Shown here one piece after another: positions 45,727-55,848 of a stretch of 58,326 nt of DNA (its first letter is position 1; the number at the start of each line of letters is the position of its first letter). Both the position numbers and the translations under genes were made by a program. Below the pieces are notes generated by a model that saw only the letters and a program-made list of their open reading frames with translations, did not search any database and had not been told where the DNA came from. Source of the stretch: Carboxylicivirga sp. (GTDB lineage: Bacteria; Bacteroidota; Bacteroidia; Bacteroidales; Marinilabiliaceae); the NCBI GenBank assembly GCA_025210475.1, contig JAOARW010000095.1, positions 1-58,326 of the forward strand. Reading direction: 5' to 3'.

Positions 45727-47010
45727 TTATTCAGTAGGGATAAGACCTGAAAAGGTAATTTCACTCATCCCAATATCAGGATTGCTATCATGATAATTAT
45801 CTATAAAAACCAAACGTACATATCGGATTTTTTCGTCGCTTGTAATTGGCTTGGTAAATCCTGATTTATCGCCATCAGCTCTATTGTCATCTACCAATAA
45901 AGTCCATCCAAGATTCTCAGATTCTGTTTTCCAGGCTTCAAAATTTTCTGCTTTTTTAGCAGTTACCTTAACAGGATCAGCTTGATCCTCTGGGCTCAAC
46001 GAAGAAATATCGTGGATATCTACGGAAGTAGCCGCTTCACTAATCGCTTTATCATCTCCAATCCCCCATATTTGGTATTCTTTAGGTGTAATAAAAGGCC
46101 ACGGGAAACCAACCAATTCGAATTTAGTTAGTTGCACTTTAACTCCTAAGTCAATGGTTACAAAAGCTGGTTTAGGATTATTTCCTTCCAGAAATACTTT
46201 TACTGTACTGTTATCCCCATCCCAGGCATGATACCAATCTTTTTCTGCATCATTTACCGTTGGATCATATCTTGGTATGTCCATTGGTAAGTTGGCTAAA
46301 GTAAACAGTGACTTATCCAATGCAACTTCAATACTCGTTGTTTTGAATACATTAGATGTAAAAACATCTATTGAGTTATCCGGTTGATAATCTGAAACAA
46401 CAGACAATCCACCTTTAGGATCAAAATCAGGTATAACAGTAGTATTATCCTCATTTTTAACCTCTAGTGTTTTAGTTTCTCCACTGTTATTCCTGTAGGA
46501 AACTCTTGATGTAAGGGTACCTTCCAACGGGCTTCCCCAAGTGACTGTTGCTGAACCATCACTTGAAACATTTATACCTATAAACGACCGACTTACTAAA
46601 TTACTTTGGTAATTACTTCCAAGTACATTAGTAGATACCTGATCACTCACTAAGGACCTGACTCCTTTGTTGTTTCGTGTAAATAATTTAAAAAAATGCG
46701 TACCTTCAGACAAATTGGTGATAATCATTTTTTTCAGTAGATCCGATTGGTCTTCAATCGAAACAACGACTTCCTCTGTATCATCATACGACACAACCAC
46801 CTCATCAACATTTTGAATACTCGTAAGACGCCATGAGAGCTCTACTCTATTATTTCCAGGCTTTACCTCAACATCTAAAGGCTTTGGTATATAGATTTTT
46901 TCACCACCTTTGATATAATCAGAATGTATATCATCTATACTTTCACCGCACGAAAAAACAATGTAGCCTAAAAGAAATAAACTAATTAGTTTAAATATAT
47001 TTAACCTCAT
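45727..47010 (-). CDS. Surface glycan-binding lipoprotein (DUF4998 plus discoidin-like domain)
   Basis: 427 residues with a lipoprotein signal peptide (IVFSC). The N-terminal part (about 35-215) matches the DUF4998 layout of two fibronectin-like domains: VEVKPGNNRVELSWRLT, then TNLSEGTHFFKLFTRNNKGVRS and VSSDGSATVTWGSP. The C-terminal part (about 255-427) is an F5/8C-like beta-sandwich (DPTVNDAEKDWYHAWDGDNST, AFVTIDLGVKVQLTKFEL, IRYVRLVFIDNYHDS). Such proteins sit at SusE/F positions next to SusC/SusD and bind glycan on the cell surface. No catalytic residues are seen. It is the last gene of its operon, 17 bases after a related binding-protein gene, and a strong terminator follows it. Confidence 0.82.
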   Translation of the reverse strand: MRLNIFKLISLFLLGYIVFSCGESIDDIHSDYIKGGEKIYIPKPLDVEVKPGNNRVELSWRLTSIQNVDEVVVSYDDTEEVVVSIEDQSDLLKKMIITNLSEGTHFFKLFTRNNKGVRSLVSDQVSTNVLGSNYQSNLVSRSFIGINVSSDGSATVTWGSPLEGTLTSRVSYRNNSGETKTLEVKNEDNTTVIPDFDPKGGLSVVSDYQPDNSIDVFTSNVFKTTSIEVALDKSLFTLANLPMDIPRYDPTVNDAEKDWYHAWDGDNSTVKVFLEGNNPKPAFVTIDLGVKVQLTKFELVGFPWPFITPKEYQIWGIGDDKAISEAATSVDIHDISSLSPEDQADPVKVTAKKAENFEAWKTESENLGWTLLVDDNRADGDKSGFTKPITSDEKIRYVRLVFIDNYHDSNPDIGMSEITFSGLIPTE

Positions 47011-47026
47011 AATAATTCAATTTTTA

Positions 47027-48256
47027 TTACTCATTTATTTGTCCGAAGAAGCTCATTTCTCCACAAGATGACCAATTGATATTTGCGAAAGTATTATTCA
47101 CTTTTATTCGAATATATCTCACCTCAGGAATATCTAATTGAAACTCAAAATCATGCCCTGCAAAAGCAGCTTCTTTATCTTCGTTTGTAAAGTTACCTTT
47201 CGCAAGTGGTGTTCCTGATGGTTTTACCACCTCACACTTTCTTAACAAAGTCCAATTGTCAAAACTTCCACTTGTGTCTAACGTTTTAGCACCCCATACT
47301 TCGAAGTTCTGGTACTGAACATCAAAATAAAAGTACTCACTGCCATCGCTTCCCCAGAAAAACTGCCAAAATTTTAATCGGCTCAACTGAACATTTACAC
47401 CTAAATCGAAGGTGTAATAGTAATCATCAGGCATATCACCATGGGTTGCAACCATTCTATTCCAAAGATCACCATCCCAGAGAGCTGTCATCGTTGATGC
47501 TCCAGGAATCCATGGACGCTCCGTGAGCACATCTCCCGGTAATTTAAGTTCTCTAAATTTAGATTTATCCAACTCCTCTTCCAGCAGAGGTACAATTGTT
47601 TCCTTATGTATTTCCGATAAATTATCCCATCGGTCTCTTACCTGCACTGCAAATTCATGACTAACAGGACCAAATCCTCGAAAAGACATCTCACCCTCTG
47701 AAGCTTGCGTATAAACAGTTTCAAATATTTCGAGCGATTGATTATCCTTTGCACTATCAGGCAAAGCCATCAACAGTAGTGCAATAGGTGCCTTTGATTC
47801 ATTTCTCCACTTTAGTTTAAATCCGCCAAATGTTTTAGAAATTTCTACCGTCGTAAAAATATTATCCACAGGTGCTGTTAATGTTTCTATACTTGTTGTA
47901 AGAGCCTCAGACCTGTTCTCACTTCGATCAACTGTGAATAATTCAACCGGATATTCTCCCGCTTTTCCAAAACCTTCTAATGACAAAGAATCAACATAAG
48001 ATGATGACCTTACCTGCATTTTTCTTCCATTTTCAAGAGTGAATTTAGCCTCTACATATAAAATATCCAGCTCTTTCGGTAAATCATACTTTATAACAGC
48101 CCCTCCTGGAGTAGGAATCATTTCTCGAACTGTTAATTGACCAGGAAGTGTTCCGTCTTTATACTCTGGCCCGTGGGTATCTTCATCACAACTTGAAAAC
48201 AAAGTACAGCTCATGATGAAAGAAATGAGTAGAATTATATTATTTTTCATTATCAT
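47027..48256 (-). CDS. Surface glycan-binding lipoprotein (DUF4959/DUF5126/DUF5000 type)
   Basis: 409 residues with a lipoprotein signal peptide (TLFSSC). The opening GPEYKDGTLPGQLTV and GGAVIKYDLP fit the DUF4959 domain. A second beta domain (about 120-230, KTFGGFKLKWRNES) and a C-terminal discoidin-like DUF5000 domain (about 255-409, ALWDGDLWNRMVATHGD, YTFDLGVNVQLSRLKFWQF, VRYIRIKVNNTF) follow. It is probably a cell-surface glycan-binding partner of SusC2/SusD2. It starts 24 bases after the SusD2 stop and is followed by another lipoprotein with a related C-terminal domain, so the two may bind different parts of the same glycan. DUF assignments are from motif memory. Confidence 0.82.
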   Translation of the reverse strand: MIMKNNIILLISFIMSCTLFSSCDEDTHGPEYKDGTLPGQLTVREMIPTPGGAVIKYDLPKELDILYVEAKFTLENGRKMQVRSSSYVDSLSLEGFGKAGEYPVELFTVDRSENRSEALTTSIETLTAPVDNIFTTVEISKTFGGFKLKWRNESKAPIALLLMALPDSAKDNQSLEIFETVYTQASEGEMSFRGFGPVSHEFAVQVRDRWDNLSEIHKETIVPLLEEELDKSKFRELKLPGDVLTERPWIPGASTMTALWDGDLWNRMVATHGDMPDDYYYTFDLGVNVQLSRLKFWQFFWGSDGSEYFYFDVQYQNFEVWGAKTLDTSGSFDNWTLLRKCEVVKPSGTPLAKGNFTNEDKEAAFAGHDFEFQLDIPEVRYIRIKVNNTFANINWSSCGEMSFFGQINE

Positions 48257-48280
48257 ACTATCATATTTATAAAATTACTA

Positions 48281-50185
48281 TTACCAACCTGGATTCTGAA
48301 CCAAATCTGTATTAACAGTCAATATGGATGTCTTTAATGGCCATAAATAATTCCTGGTTGAAAACTTTTGATCATATAAATCCAGCAAAGTGTAAAATTC
48401 TTGCCTTGTTTGACCTTCAACATTCCAGCCTTGCAATGGTTTATTCATGTATTCTGAGGCTAATTTCCAACGTTTCAGATCCCAGAAACGCTGGCCTTCA
48501 AATACCATTTCAATCAAACGCTCTCTCCTGATAATATCACGTAAACCTTCTTTTGTTGATGGTTTTGTCGGATTAACCGAATGATCTGCCCAACTTTTCA
48601 CGACACCATCTAATCCCGCTCTGGTTCGGATCCTATCCAAATAATCATACACCGCTTGTGATGGTCCTTCAGCCTCATTTAATGCTTCTGCATACATCAG
48701 GTACAAATCCCCTAATCGAATAATCGGGAAAGTATAACTATTAATTGAATAATTATTTCCAGCTGAAAAGGCATTTTTATAATTGACCAATTTTTTTACA
48801 AAATAACCGGTGACATTAAATTCATGAAGATCTCTTTTCCCACTCGCTTCACCTGCGCGGGCATATACATAATAAGGAGAATCTTCACTCAAAATTCCTT
48901 GACCTAACCAAACACCACGGTCAAATCCCAGGTCAGCATAAAATCTTGGTTCACGATCAAAATGTAATTCTGGTATTTCAGCATCACGTTGGATCATTAG
49001 TTTTTCATCTTCACCCGCAATTCTTGTATCAAAAATATCCTTTGATCTCCAATCTGTATCTTCATCAATTGGTACCCCATTAGCGGTATAAAATTGTTTG
49101 GCAATCCTAAATGTAGCAGCATGTACAGGTGTAGCAGCTGATCCTACATTATCAGGTAATTTGGCCTGACAATAGCGTTGTGTTGCAACTGTTGCACCAG
49201 ATCCTCTAGAGTCTCCCCAGATTATTTCAGAATTCCATCTTTCCGTAACTCTTCCTCTGAGCGTTAATTTAAGTTTCGAATAATCCGACAATTGTCCCAA
49301 AGACTCATCAGAAAACTCATATAATGAAATGCCTGCTAACTCGGCTGATTCTATTGCTGCCTTGCAGGCATCAGATGCCAGTTTCCATTTCGTTTCATCC
49401 ACATCAGAAAATAAGCGTGTTCCCTCCTTGTCTGTAAAAGATGAATAATCGGGATTACCATTAAACAAAGGACTTGCTGCAAGAACTAACAACCTGGCTT
49501 TCATTGCTAATGCGATAGGCTTCGTCACACGTCCCAGTTCCTCCAATGGATTGGTTACTCTCTCTGGTAATTCATTGGCTGCCTCATCGAAAAGATCAGA
49601 TACATAACTTACACATTCATCAAAAGGAGCTCTTTTTATTTTCACATCCTCCGGATCAGATCCAACAGGTAAGTTTTCCTTAATGAGAGGAATAGGGCCA
49701 TACATCCGCATCAGGTAAAAATGGTAGAATGCTTTTAAGAATTTAGCTTCCGCCTTCCAGGTATTTTTCTCAAAAGGAGTAAGTTCTTCAACATCATCCA
49801 CCCTTTTAATAAAAGTATTACATACTCTGATTCCTTTGTACATTTCAACTCCGCCTCTTGAACCTTCGTAAAAATTCATATAAGGATCGTTCGCGGTTTG
49901 CACTCCCAGGGCAATTTGTACAGGATTTCTGAAATCAGATGTTCTGCGCGAGGCATTCGCCCACACTTCATCTCCCGAATAAAATGCAGGATTCCCATTC
50001 AAACTACCAAAGTTAGGTAAGAAGGAATAGCAAGTAAATAAATACTTTCTAGCTTGTACCCTATCCGTGAATGCATCATCTATTGTTGGTACATCATCCG
50101 GCACTACATCCAAATAATCGTTGCAGGCAAAAGGTACCGTCATTAGAAATATTAACGTAAATATCTTTAGTATTTTCATAACCAT
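48281..50185 (-). CDS. SusD/RagB-family outer-membrane lipoprotein (SusD2)
   Basis: 634 residues; an ATG six bases downstream (50179) is an equally good start. The lipoprotein signal peptide ends PFACND. The body has canonical RagB/SusD features: YLDVVPDDVPTIDDAF near the N-terminus, the EAKFLKAFYHFYLMRMYGPIPLI helix near 147-170, LYLMYAEALNEAEG, IRTRAGLDGV, and IRRERLIEMVFEGQRFWDLKRWK near the C-terminus, with NPGW at the very end. It forms the lid of the SusC2 transporter and captures oligosaccharides. It starts nine bases after the SusC2 stop, so the two are translated from one message. It is the longer canonical SusD type, unlike SusD1. Confidence 0.95.
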   Translation of the reverse strand: MVMKILKIFTLIFLMTVPFACNDYLDVVPDDVPTIDDAFTDRVQARKYLFTCYSFLPNFGSLNGNPAFYSGDEVWANASRRTSDFRNPVQIALGVQTANDPYMNFYEGSRGGVEMYKGIRVCNTFIKRVDDVEELTPFEKNTWKAEAKFLKAFYHFYLMRMYGPIPLIKENLPVGSDPEDVKIKRAPFDECVSYVSDLFDEAANELPERVTNPLEELGRVTKPIALAMKARLLVLAASPLFNGNPDYSSFTDKEGTRLFSDVDETKWKLASDACKAAIESAELAGISLYEFSDESLGQLSDYSKLKLTLRGRVTERWNSEIIWGDSRGSGATVATQRYCQAKLPDNVGSAATPVHAATFRIAKQFYTANGVPIDEDTDWRSKDIFDTRIAGEDEKLMIQRDAEIPELHFDREPRFYADLGFDRGVWLGQGILSEDSPYYVYARAGEASGKRDLHEFNVTGYFVKKLVNYKNAFSAGNNYSINSYTFPIIRLGDLYLMYAEALNEAEGPSQAVYDYLDRIRTRAGLDGVVKSWADHSVNPTKPSTKEGLRDIIRRERLIEMVFEGQRFWDLKRWKLASEYMNKPLQGWNVEGQTRQEFYTLLDLYDQKFSTRNYLWPLKTSILTVNTDLVQNPGW

Positions 50186-50194
50186 CTTGTCTAA

Positions 50195-53100
50195 TTAAAA
50201 TGAAACGTTTAAACCAAGGTTAAACACCCTTTGAATAGGATAAGCAAAACCATTACCTGCCATTTCAGGATCCCACAATTTAAACTTACTCCAGGTCAGT
50301 AAATTGATACCACTTGCATAAACTCTCAATTTTGAAACTTTTAGCTTTGTTGAGAGTGACTGTGGGATGGTATATCCTACTTCCAATTGTTTTAGCCTCA
50401 AGAAAGATCCATCCTGGGTAAACCATGTACTTCTTACACTATTATTTTCAACAATCTCTGTTGAAAGACGTGGCCACAACGCATATATATTCTGATTTTC
50501 TTCAGACCAATGATCTTTGGCGTAAACATCTAATAGTGCATTATTTTCATACACATTATTATCAGGATCCACAAAGGGAGCTGTTGCCCTTGGATCTATC
50601 CAAAAGGAAGTACGCGCACTACCTTGAAAAAATGCTGAAAGATCAAAGTTTTTATATCCGGCTGAGAAACCAAAACCATATACAATTTCAGGTGTTGTAG
50701 GATGACCAATAGGAACTTGATCCCTGAAATCGATAATACCATCTTCATTTATATCACGGTATTTAATATCACCGGCTCCATAATTACCAAATTGTTTGGG
50801 CGAATTTAGCACCTCTTCTTCATCAACGAAAAGCCTTTCTGCAATATATCCCCATTCTTGAGTAATCGGCTGTCCATTACGAGATAACCAAGGTGATTCG
50901 GAATAATCCGGCTCTTCAAAGAACTTAAATGTTCCTTTTGCATAGGTGAAATTTACTCTACCCTGGGCCCATAAAGAGTTGCCAAAGTCATGATTGTAAT
51001 CAATTGAGAAGTCCAGACCTTTACTTTCGGCTTTACCTACGTTTGCTCTTACAGCTGCTTCCAAGCCCATACTTGGAGGCAAAAATGCACGATCCATCAG
51101 AATATTTTCCCTATCTTCTTTAAATACATCAAACAGAACATTTACTTTATTATCAAATAAATTCAGTTCTACACCCGCATTGAGTTTTGTAGCTGTTTCC
51201 CATGAAATATCAGGGTTTTCGTATCTACCAATACTAACCCCTGGACGTGAATAATCTAAGTTTGTTCCAAACAAACTACCTCTTCCTGCATTATTTAAAT
51301 TGACCTGCGATAAATAAAAGAATCTATCACTGGCATTTCCAATAGCATCATTACCTACAAGACCATAACTTACTCTTAATTTCAGTTTTGATATAACAGG
51401 CTGCAAATTCTCAAAAAATGGTTCTTCAGAAACTGTCCATGCCCCGCCAATAGAAGGGAAAAATCCAAAACGCTTATCTTTTGAGAATCGTTCTGAGCCA
51501 TTAAATCCAAAATTAAATTCTAAGAAGTACTTACTATCATAACCATAGGTAAATCTCCCTGACACCCCCATATTCCTTGATGGTAAGGATTGTTGAAAAC
51601 TTCCGGTGTTATTTCTGATCCCTGAACTTTGCAAATAAACAAGTAAAGCATTCACATCATGTACATCATTAAACAATTGATTATATGACAATGAGCCTTG
51701 CAAGTAAAAAGAAGTAGCGACATCAGTTGGCCCTTCACTATAACTCAACGTTTCTGAACCTTCGTTTTCATTAAGAATGTTTAACTTATTCTTTTTAGTA
51801 CTTGAATTATAAGATGCTGAATAGAAAAAGGGATTGTGTTGCCTTATAATATCAAAATAAGATCTTCTGTTCGTATTTACTAACAAATGCCCCTTAAGTC
51901 CATCCAGCAAAGATGAAAGATCTTGTTTGATCTCAAGCTGAGCCAATAATAAGGTTCGACTATAGTCTCGGTATCCCTTCTGTAAATCAGCATATGGATT
52001 TAATCCTAACCTTACCTGACTAGAACCAGCTTGACCTGCAGCTATATTTCCATACAAAATATGCTTCTTATATCGTGTATCTGCATCTTTCTCATAATAT
52101 GCAGGGTACAATACAGGATTCGTTCTTAAAACTTTCTGATAGATATCTGTTGCTCCGTCAATAGGACCTCTATAATCATCGAAAGTACCATTAAATCGAA
52201 CAATTACCTCAGTTGATTTTGTCATTTTGATGTTCACATTTGAACGAACAGATGTCCTTTTTAAATCAATATTACTACTGTAATCACTTCTTTTATCCAC
52301 ATCCAATATTCCGTTATCCTGCGTAAATGAGGTTGCCAGGTAATAGCGAACAACATTGCCACCACCATTCACATTTAGATTATACCTTTGAGAATTGGCA
52401 AATTTTTTAAACAACTCTTTCTGCCAATCTGTTGCTGGATTATAAACTGGATTAACACCATTAATCGTATTATCAATTTTTGTTTGAGAATAAGGTAATG
52501 CACCAAGTGGATCGCGTGTCCTAACTGCCTCATTATGCAATCGCATGTAAGTTATAGGATCAGCAAACTTCACATCTTCTGTGGATTGCGACCATGCATT
52601 TTCAACTCTTGCCGATACTTTAACTTTCCCTTCTGTACCTTCCTTGGTTGTTACCAATATCACACCGTTTGCTCCCCTGGCACCATAAATGGCAGTTGTA
52701 GTTGCATCTTTCAGGATAGAAAAACTGGCAATATTGTCTGGCTGTATTCGTGCCAAGTCTTCCGGTGTTAGCTCTACTCCATCAATTAGGATAAGTGGAC
52801 TTTTATTTAAACCAAAAGTCGTAACACCCCTTACAAAGAATTCAGCATTATCAGCTCCGGGTTCACCACTTCGTTGATAAGAAATTAATCCGGAAACACG
52901 CCCTGCCAAAGCAGTAGTTAAGTTGCTTGAAGGTACTTTTAATTCAGCAGGCTTTATACTATTAATGGCTCCAACAACGCTTTTCTTTTTTTGAGAACCA
53001 AAACCTACTACCACAACATCCTTTAACTCGCTAACTACACTCTTTAACACCACATCAATTGTCGACTGACCACTCACCGAAACATCCTGACTAGCCATAC

Positions 53101-53665
53101 CAATAAAAGAGAACTGTAGAATAGCATCTTTAGGTACGTTGGGAAAGTTGTAATCTCCGTCCATACCAGTAATAACACCCTGTGTACTACCCTTTATTAC
53201 CACTGTTACTCCAGGTAGAGGCTCTCCTAATTCATCACGAACAACACCTTTGATTGTTATTACATGAGCTTGTGGATTTTGAATCACAGGTACTACTCGT
53301 GGCTCTTTTTTATTAATAATGACTACATCATTATTTACAGTAAAATCAAGGTCTGTAGTAGATAAAATTTCATTTAACAATTCCTGAATGGAAACATCTC
53401 TTTTATTAACGGTAATATTACCTACTCCTTCCAGATCATCTGTTTGATATACAAACACTAATCCTGATTTCTCTTGTAATTGCCACAACAACTCAGATAA
53501 TTGTATGTTCTTTACCTTTACATCCAATTTGTCATTTTGGGCAGTAACAATTGCCGACATTTGAATAGCTCCTATAAAAAGGAACATCGCCAGTAGTTTC
53601 ATAACTCGAAACATTTTTACACGTTTCCGCATTAAACTGCGGAAACAATCCAAGTTTTTTTTCAT
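50195..53665 (-). CDS. SusC-like TonB-dependent transporter with STN domain (SusC2)
   Basis: 1156 residues. After a long basic n-region and signal peptide come an STN domain (about 48-120, VKNIQLSELLWQLQEKSGLVFVYQ), a carboxypeptidase-D-regulatory-like domain (about 132-215, IKGVVRDELGEPLPGVTVVI), the TonB plug (about 216-345, DVVVVGFGSQKKKSVVGAI ... PLILIDGVELT ... ILKDATTTAIYGARGANG) and a barrel ending FNLGLNVSF. The STN domain indicates signalling to FecR2, encoded directly upstream, and two ECF sigma genes lie beyond it, so the module is probably self-inducing when its glycan is bound. A hairpin sits in the 74-base FecR2-SusC2 gap. This is probably the main importer for the fucose-rich glycan. 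Confidence 0.96.
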   Translation of the reverse strand: MKKNLDCFRSLMRKRVKMFRVMKLLAMFLFIGAIQMSAIVTAQNDKLDVKVKNIQLSELLWQLQEKSGLVFVYQTDDLEGVGNITVNKRDVSIQELLNEILSTTDLDFTVNNDVVIINKKEPRVVPVIQNPQAHVITIKGVVRDELGEPLPGVTVVIKGSTQGVITGMDGDYNFPNVPKDAILQFSFIGMASQDVSVSGQSTIDVVLKSVVSELKDVVVVGFGSQKKKSVVGAINSIKPAELKVPSSNLTTALAGRVSGLISYQRSGEPGADNAEFFVRGVTTFGLNKSPLILIDGVELTPEDLARIQPDNIASFSILKDATTTAIYGARGANGVILVTTKEGTEGKVKVSARVENAWSQSTEDVKFADPITYMRLHNEAVRTRDPLGALPYSQTKIDNTINGVNPVYNPATDWQKELFKKFANSQRYNLNVNGGGNVVRYYLATSFTQDNGILDVDKRSDYSSNIDLKRTSVRSNVNIKMTKSTEVIVRFNGTFDDYRGPIDGATDIYQKVLRTNPVLYPAYYEKDADTRYKKHILYGNIAAGQAGSSQVRLGLNPYADLQKGYRDYSRTLLLAQLEIKQDLSSLLDGLKGHLLVNTNRRSYFDIIRQHNPFFYSASYNSSTKKNKLNILNENEGSETLSYSEGPTDVATSFYLQGSLSYNQLFNDVHDVNALLVYLQSSGIRNNTGSFQQSLPSRNMGVSGRFTYGYDSKYFLEFNFGFNGSERFSKDKRFGFFPSIGGAWTVSEEPFFENLQPVISKLKLRVSYGLVGNDAIGNASDRFFYLSQVNLNNAGRGSLFGTNLDYSRPGVSIGRYENPDISWETATKLNAGVELNLFDNKVNVLFDVFKEDRENILMDRAFLPPSMGLEAAVRANVGKAESKGLDFSIDYNHDFGNSLWAQGRVNFTYAKGTFKFFEEPDYSESPWLSRNGQPITQEWGYIAERLFVDEEEVLNSPKQFGNYGAGDIKYRDINEDGIIDFRDQVPIGHPTTPEIVYGFGFSAGYKNFDLSAFFQGSARTSFWIDPRATAPFVDPDNNVYENNALLDVYAKDHWSEENQNIYALWPRLSTEIVENNSVRSTWFTQDGSFLRLKQLEVGYTIPQSLSTKLKVSKLRVYASGINLLTWSKFKLWDPEMAGNGFAYPIQRVFNLGLNVSF

Positions 53666-53708
53666 ACATTTGCTTTGTTAAATTATTACGATAATCGATT
53701 TAACTCAA

Positions 53709-53741
53709 AGGGAAGATGATATTGCAACTATCATTTTCCCT
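53709..53741 (-). promoter_or_regulatory. Stem-loop at the FecR2-SusC2 junction with a TTGCA loop
   Basis: agggaagatgata (53709-53721) pairs with tatcattttccct (53729-53741) with one mismatch, around a 7-base loop that reads GTTGCAA on the coding strand. It overlaps the FecR2 stop codon at 53742-53740. The FecR1-SusC1 gap has a similar hairpin whose loop also contains TTGCA. It may uncouple transporter from regulator expression. Confidence 0.55.
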
Positions 53742-54897
53742 ATTTCTTCTTATTGTAACTTCTTACTATAACAGCATTTCCTATTACCTCAAAATCAATC
53801 TTCTTAGTTAACTCCATCTGATCCAGCAACGTTGATATATTATCATATCTATTAGTACTAAGTGAAAATCGAAGATTCTTCAGTGAAGGTTCTGGATAAA
53901 AAATAGATACATCATACCAACGACTTAGTGTAGATAATATTTCATCAAGACGTTCATCCTTAAAAACAAGTTTGCCATTTGCCCAGGCTGAATATACAGA
54001 TGCATCAACCTTTCTTATTTCAAAATCAGTTGTAATATTATTCATAATAACCTGTTCATTAGGCCTTATACTAACATTATGGTTTCTACTAGCTACCCTG
54101 ACCTTTCCTTCATTTAAGGTTGTATAAGTATATTTATCTCGCTTATATGATTTTACATTAAACTTTGTACCTAAAACATTAATATCTGCATTTTCTGTTT
54201 TAACCACAAATGGCCTTTTTGCATCATGAGCTACTTCAAAATAAGCCTCTCCAGTCAAACACACAACTCTCTTATCTTCTGAATGATGCGCATAATAACC
54301 AAACGTAGATTTCGAATTAATCCAAACTTTTGTTCCATCACTCAGTACAACAAAGTACTCTCCATGTGCTGGCACAATAATCTTATGATACTCATTTTCT
54401 TCTTCATCTTCTATAGTTCGAGAATATTTAATTTTCCCGGAATCTACTTTGGCCTTAATTGCTTGGAAAACATAAATCGTATCCTGATCGGAAAGCGCTA
54501 TTTTTTCTTTATTGTTAACTTGAAGATAAGCCATTGATTTTCCGGGTTCAACCTGTACGCTTGTCAAAACATCACCACCTGTATGAGCATTATTTAGAAT
54601 CAAATATACTCCAGAACCCAATAAAGCAAATACAATTACTGAAGCCGCTGCCTTCAAATATCTTAGAGTCTTTGCTTTTCCATGTTTATTATGGTCAATT
54701 TTTAATCTTTTCTTAAGCTCCGTCCTTGTAAGTTCCTTATCAAAGTAATGCAAACTATCTGACCGCCACTTTTCATATGATCCATCTTGAAGAATATTAA
54801 AATGCGATTGATCTTCTTCATTCACATCATACTCTCCATTAAGTATTGCTTTCGCCCAAGTTTTTGCCTTTTCGATATAGTTTACAATTTCATCCAT
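53740..54897 (-). CDS. FecR-family anti-sigma factor (FecR2)
   Basis: 385 residues. The cytoplasmic N-terminal region (about 1-88) is followed by one membrane helix (about 90-110, AAASVIVFALLGSGVYLIL). The periplasmic FecR domain (about 180-275) has the SDGTKVWINSKSTFGYY and VLGTKFNVKSYKRD motifs, and a C-terminal DUF4974 STN-like domain (about 310-380, LVFKDERLDEILSTLSRWYDVSIFY) ends the protein. The linker between helix and FecR domain (about 115-170, with IEDEEENEYHKI) is longer than in FecR1. It should keep an ECF sigma factor inactive until SusC2 signals ligand binding. The ECF gene at 55127-55678 lies 229 bases upstream, and SusC2 follows. Confidence 0.95.
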   Translation of the reverse strand: MDEIVNYIEKAKTWAKAILNGEYDVNEEDQSHFNILQDGSYEKWRSDSLHYFDKELTRTELKKRLKIDHNKHGKAKTLRYLKAAASVIVFALLGSGVYLILNNAHTGGDVLTSVQVEPGKSMAYLQVNNKEKIALSDQDTIYVFQAIKAKVDSGKIKYSRTIEDEEENEYHKIIVPAHGEYFVVLSDGTKVWINSKSTFGYYAHHSEDKRVVCLTGEAYFEVAHDAKRPFVVKTENADINVLGTKFNVKSYKRDKYTYTTLNEGKVRVASRNHNVSIRPNEQVIMNNITTDFEIRKVDASVYSAWANGKLVFKDERLDEILSTLSRWYDVSIFYPEPSLKNLRFSLSTNRYDNISTLLDQMELTKKIDFEVIGNAVIVRSYNKKK

Positions 54898-55126
54898 CTC
54901 AAACTTCTTAATCTATTACTTATAACTCATGAAAAAGCAAAGTGGGTGAATGATTGTTAAGTTTTTTTTACAATAAGATACATTTTTTCTTTTCCAAAAT
55001 CCCCCCTCTTAGCCATATATCACTCACTTAGTGTGATTTGCATTCTTGGTTTTTTTTTCACAAACACACTTATTTGATTTTTTCAGCTTACTCATGCACT
55101 AGAACAAAAAACATAACTTCTTTGCA

Positions 55127-55678
55127 CTAATAAAGAAGATCTGATAGCAATACAAGAGCAAAAAAATTATCTCGTAATTTCTCCCTCAATTTTGCGTAGG
55201 CATTTTTCTTTAGGGTTTTAACTGTATTAATAGAAATATTTAAAGAAATTGCAATTTCATTATTACCATATCCCTTTAACGCCAATCTCATAATCTTGGA
55301 AGTTTGTCCTGACAAAGCATTTATAGAATCATACAACAAGCAATATGTTTCTTCAAGAGTAATATAATTATTAGTCTCTACACCAACCAATAGTTGGCTT
55401 TCAATTGATTCTGTATGTTTATTTCTGATCTCTGTTAGAATCTTATTACGCACAGAAGTGTACAAATAAGCTTTAATCTTAATTAGATCATCAAACTGTT
55501 CTTTCTTCGACCAAAAGGCAATAAAGCTCTCTTGTACAACGTCATTTACAACATCTACCTCAGGAATTATCTTTAAACCAAATACACAAAGCGAATAAAA
55601 CATTTTATTATAGATTTCATCAAACACTTCTGTGTCACCAGTTTTCAACCTGATTATGTCTTCCCGAGTAATATCCAT
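55127..55678 (-). CDS. ECF sigma factor, FecI-like (ECF-B)
   Basis: 183 residues. Sigma region 2 (about 10-80) has the VVNDVVQESFIAFWSKKE and IKAYLYTSVRNKI motifs used for core binding and -10 recognition. Region 4 (about 118-170) is a helix-turn-helix: ALKGYGNNEIAISLNISINTVKTLKKNAYAKLREKL. It is the sigma gene nearest FecR2 and SusC2, hence the first candidate for their cognate sigma factor. It should direct RNA polymerase to the susC2 promoter when FecR2 is triggered. A TATATTTG box lies only eight bases before the start. A second, divergent ECF gene lies 170 bases upstream. Confidence 0.93.
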   Translation of the reverse strand: MDITREDIIRLKTGDTEVFDEIYNKMFYSLCVFGLKIIPEVDVVNDVVQESFIAFWSKKEQFDDLIKIKAYLYTSVRNKILTEIRNKHTESIESQLLVGVETNNYITLEETYCLLYDSINALSGQTSKIMRLALKGYGNNEIAISLNISINTVKTLKKNAYAKLREKLRDNFFALVLLSDLLY

Positions 55679-55848
55679 CGTTAATCAAATATAGCTTTTT
55701 TAAGATCCCTCTGTAAATATTCTATTGAGATAATCCTATTTTTGAAGTTATATATACTAAATACTTAATACATCCCAAAACATCTGATTTTATTAATATA
55801 TGAAGGAACAATAATATCGTTCACCATATAAAAACATTTATTAGAAAC

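Noticed and set aside
55020..55080. Inverted repeat around tcactcacttagtgtga as a terminator between ECF-B and FecR2
   Set aside because: The pairing is only about four to six bases and interrupted, too weak to call.
55686..55693. TATATTTG (minus strand) as a promoter for ECF-B
   Set aside because: It lies only eight bases from the start codon, which leaves almost no leader, and no -33 box is seen at the right distance.
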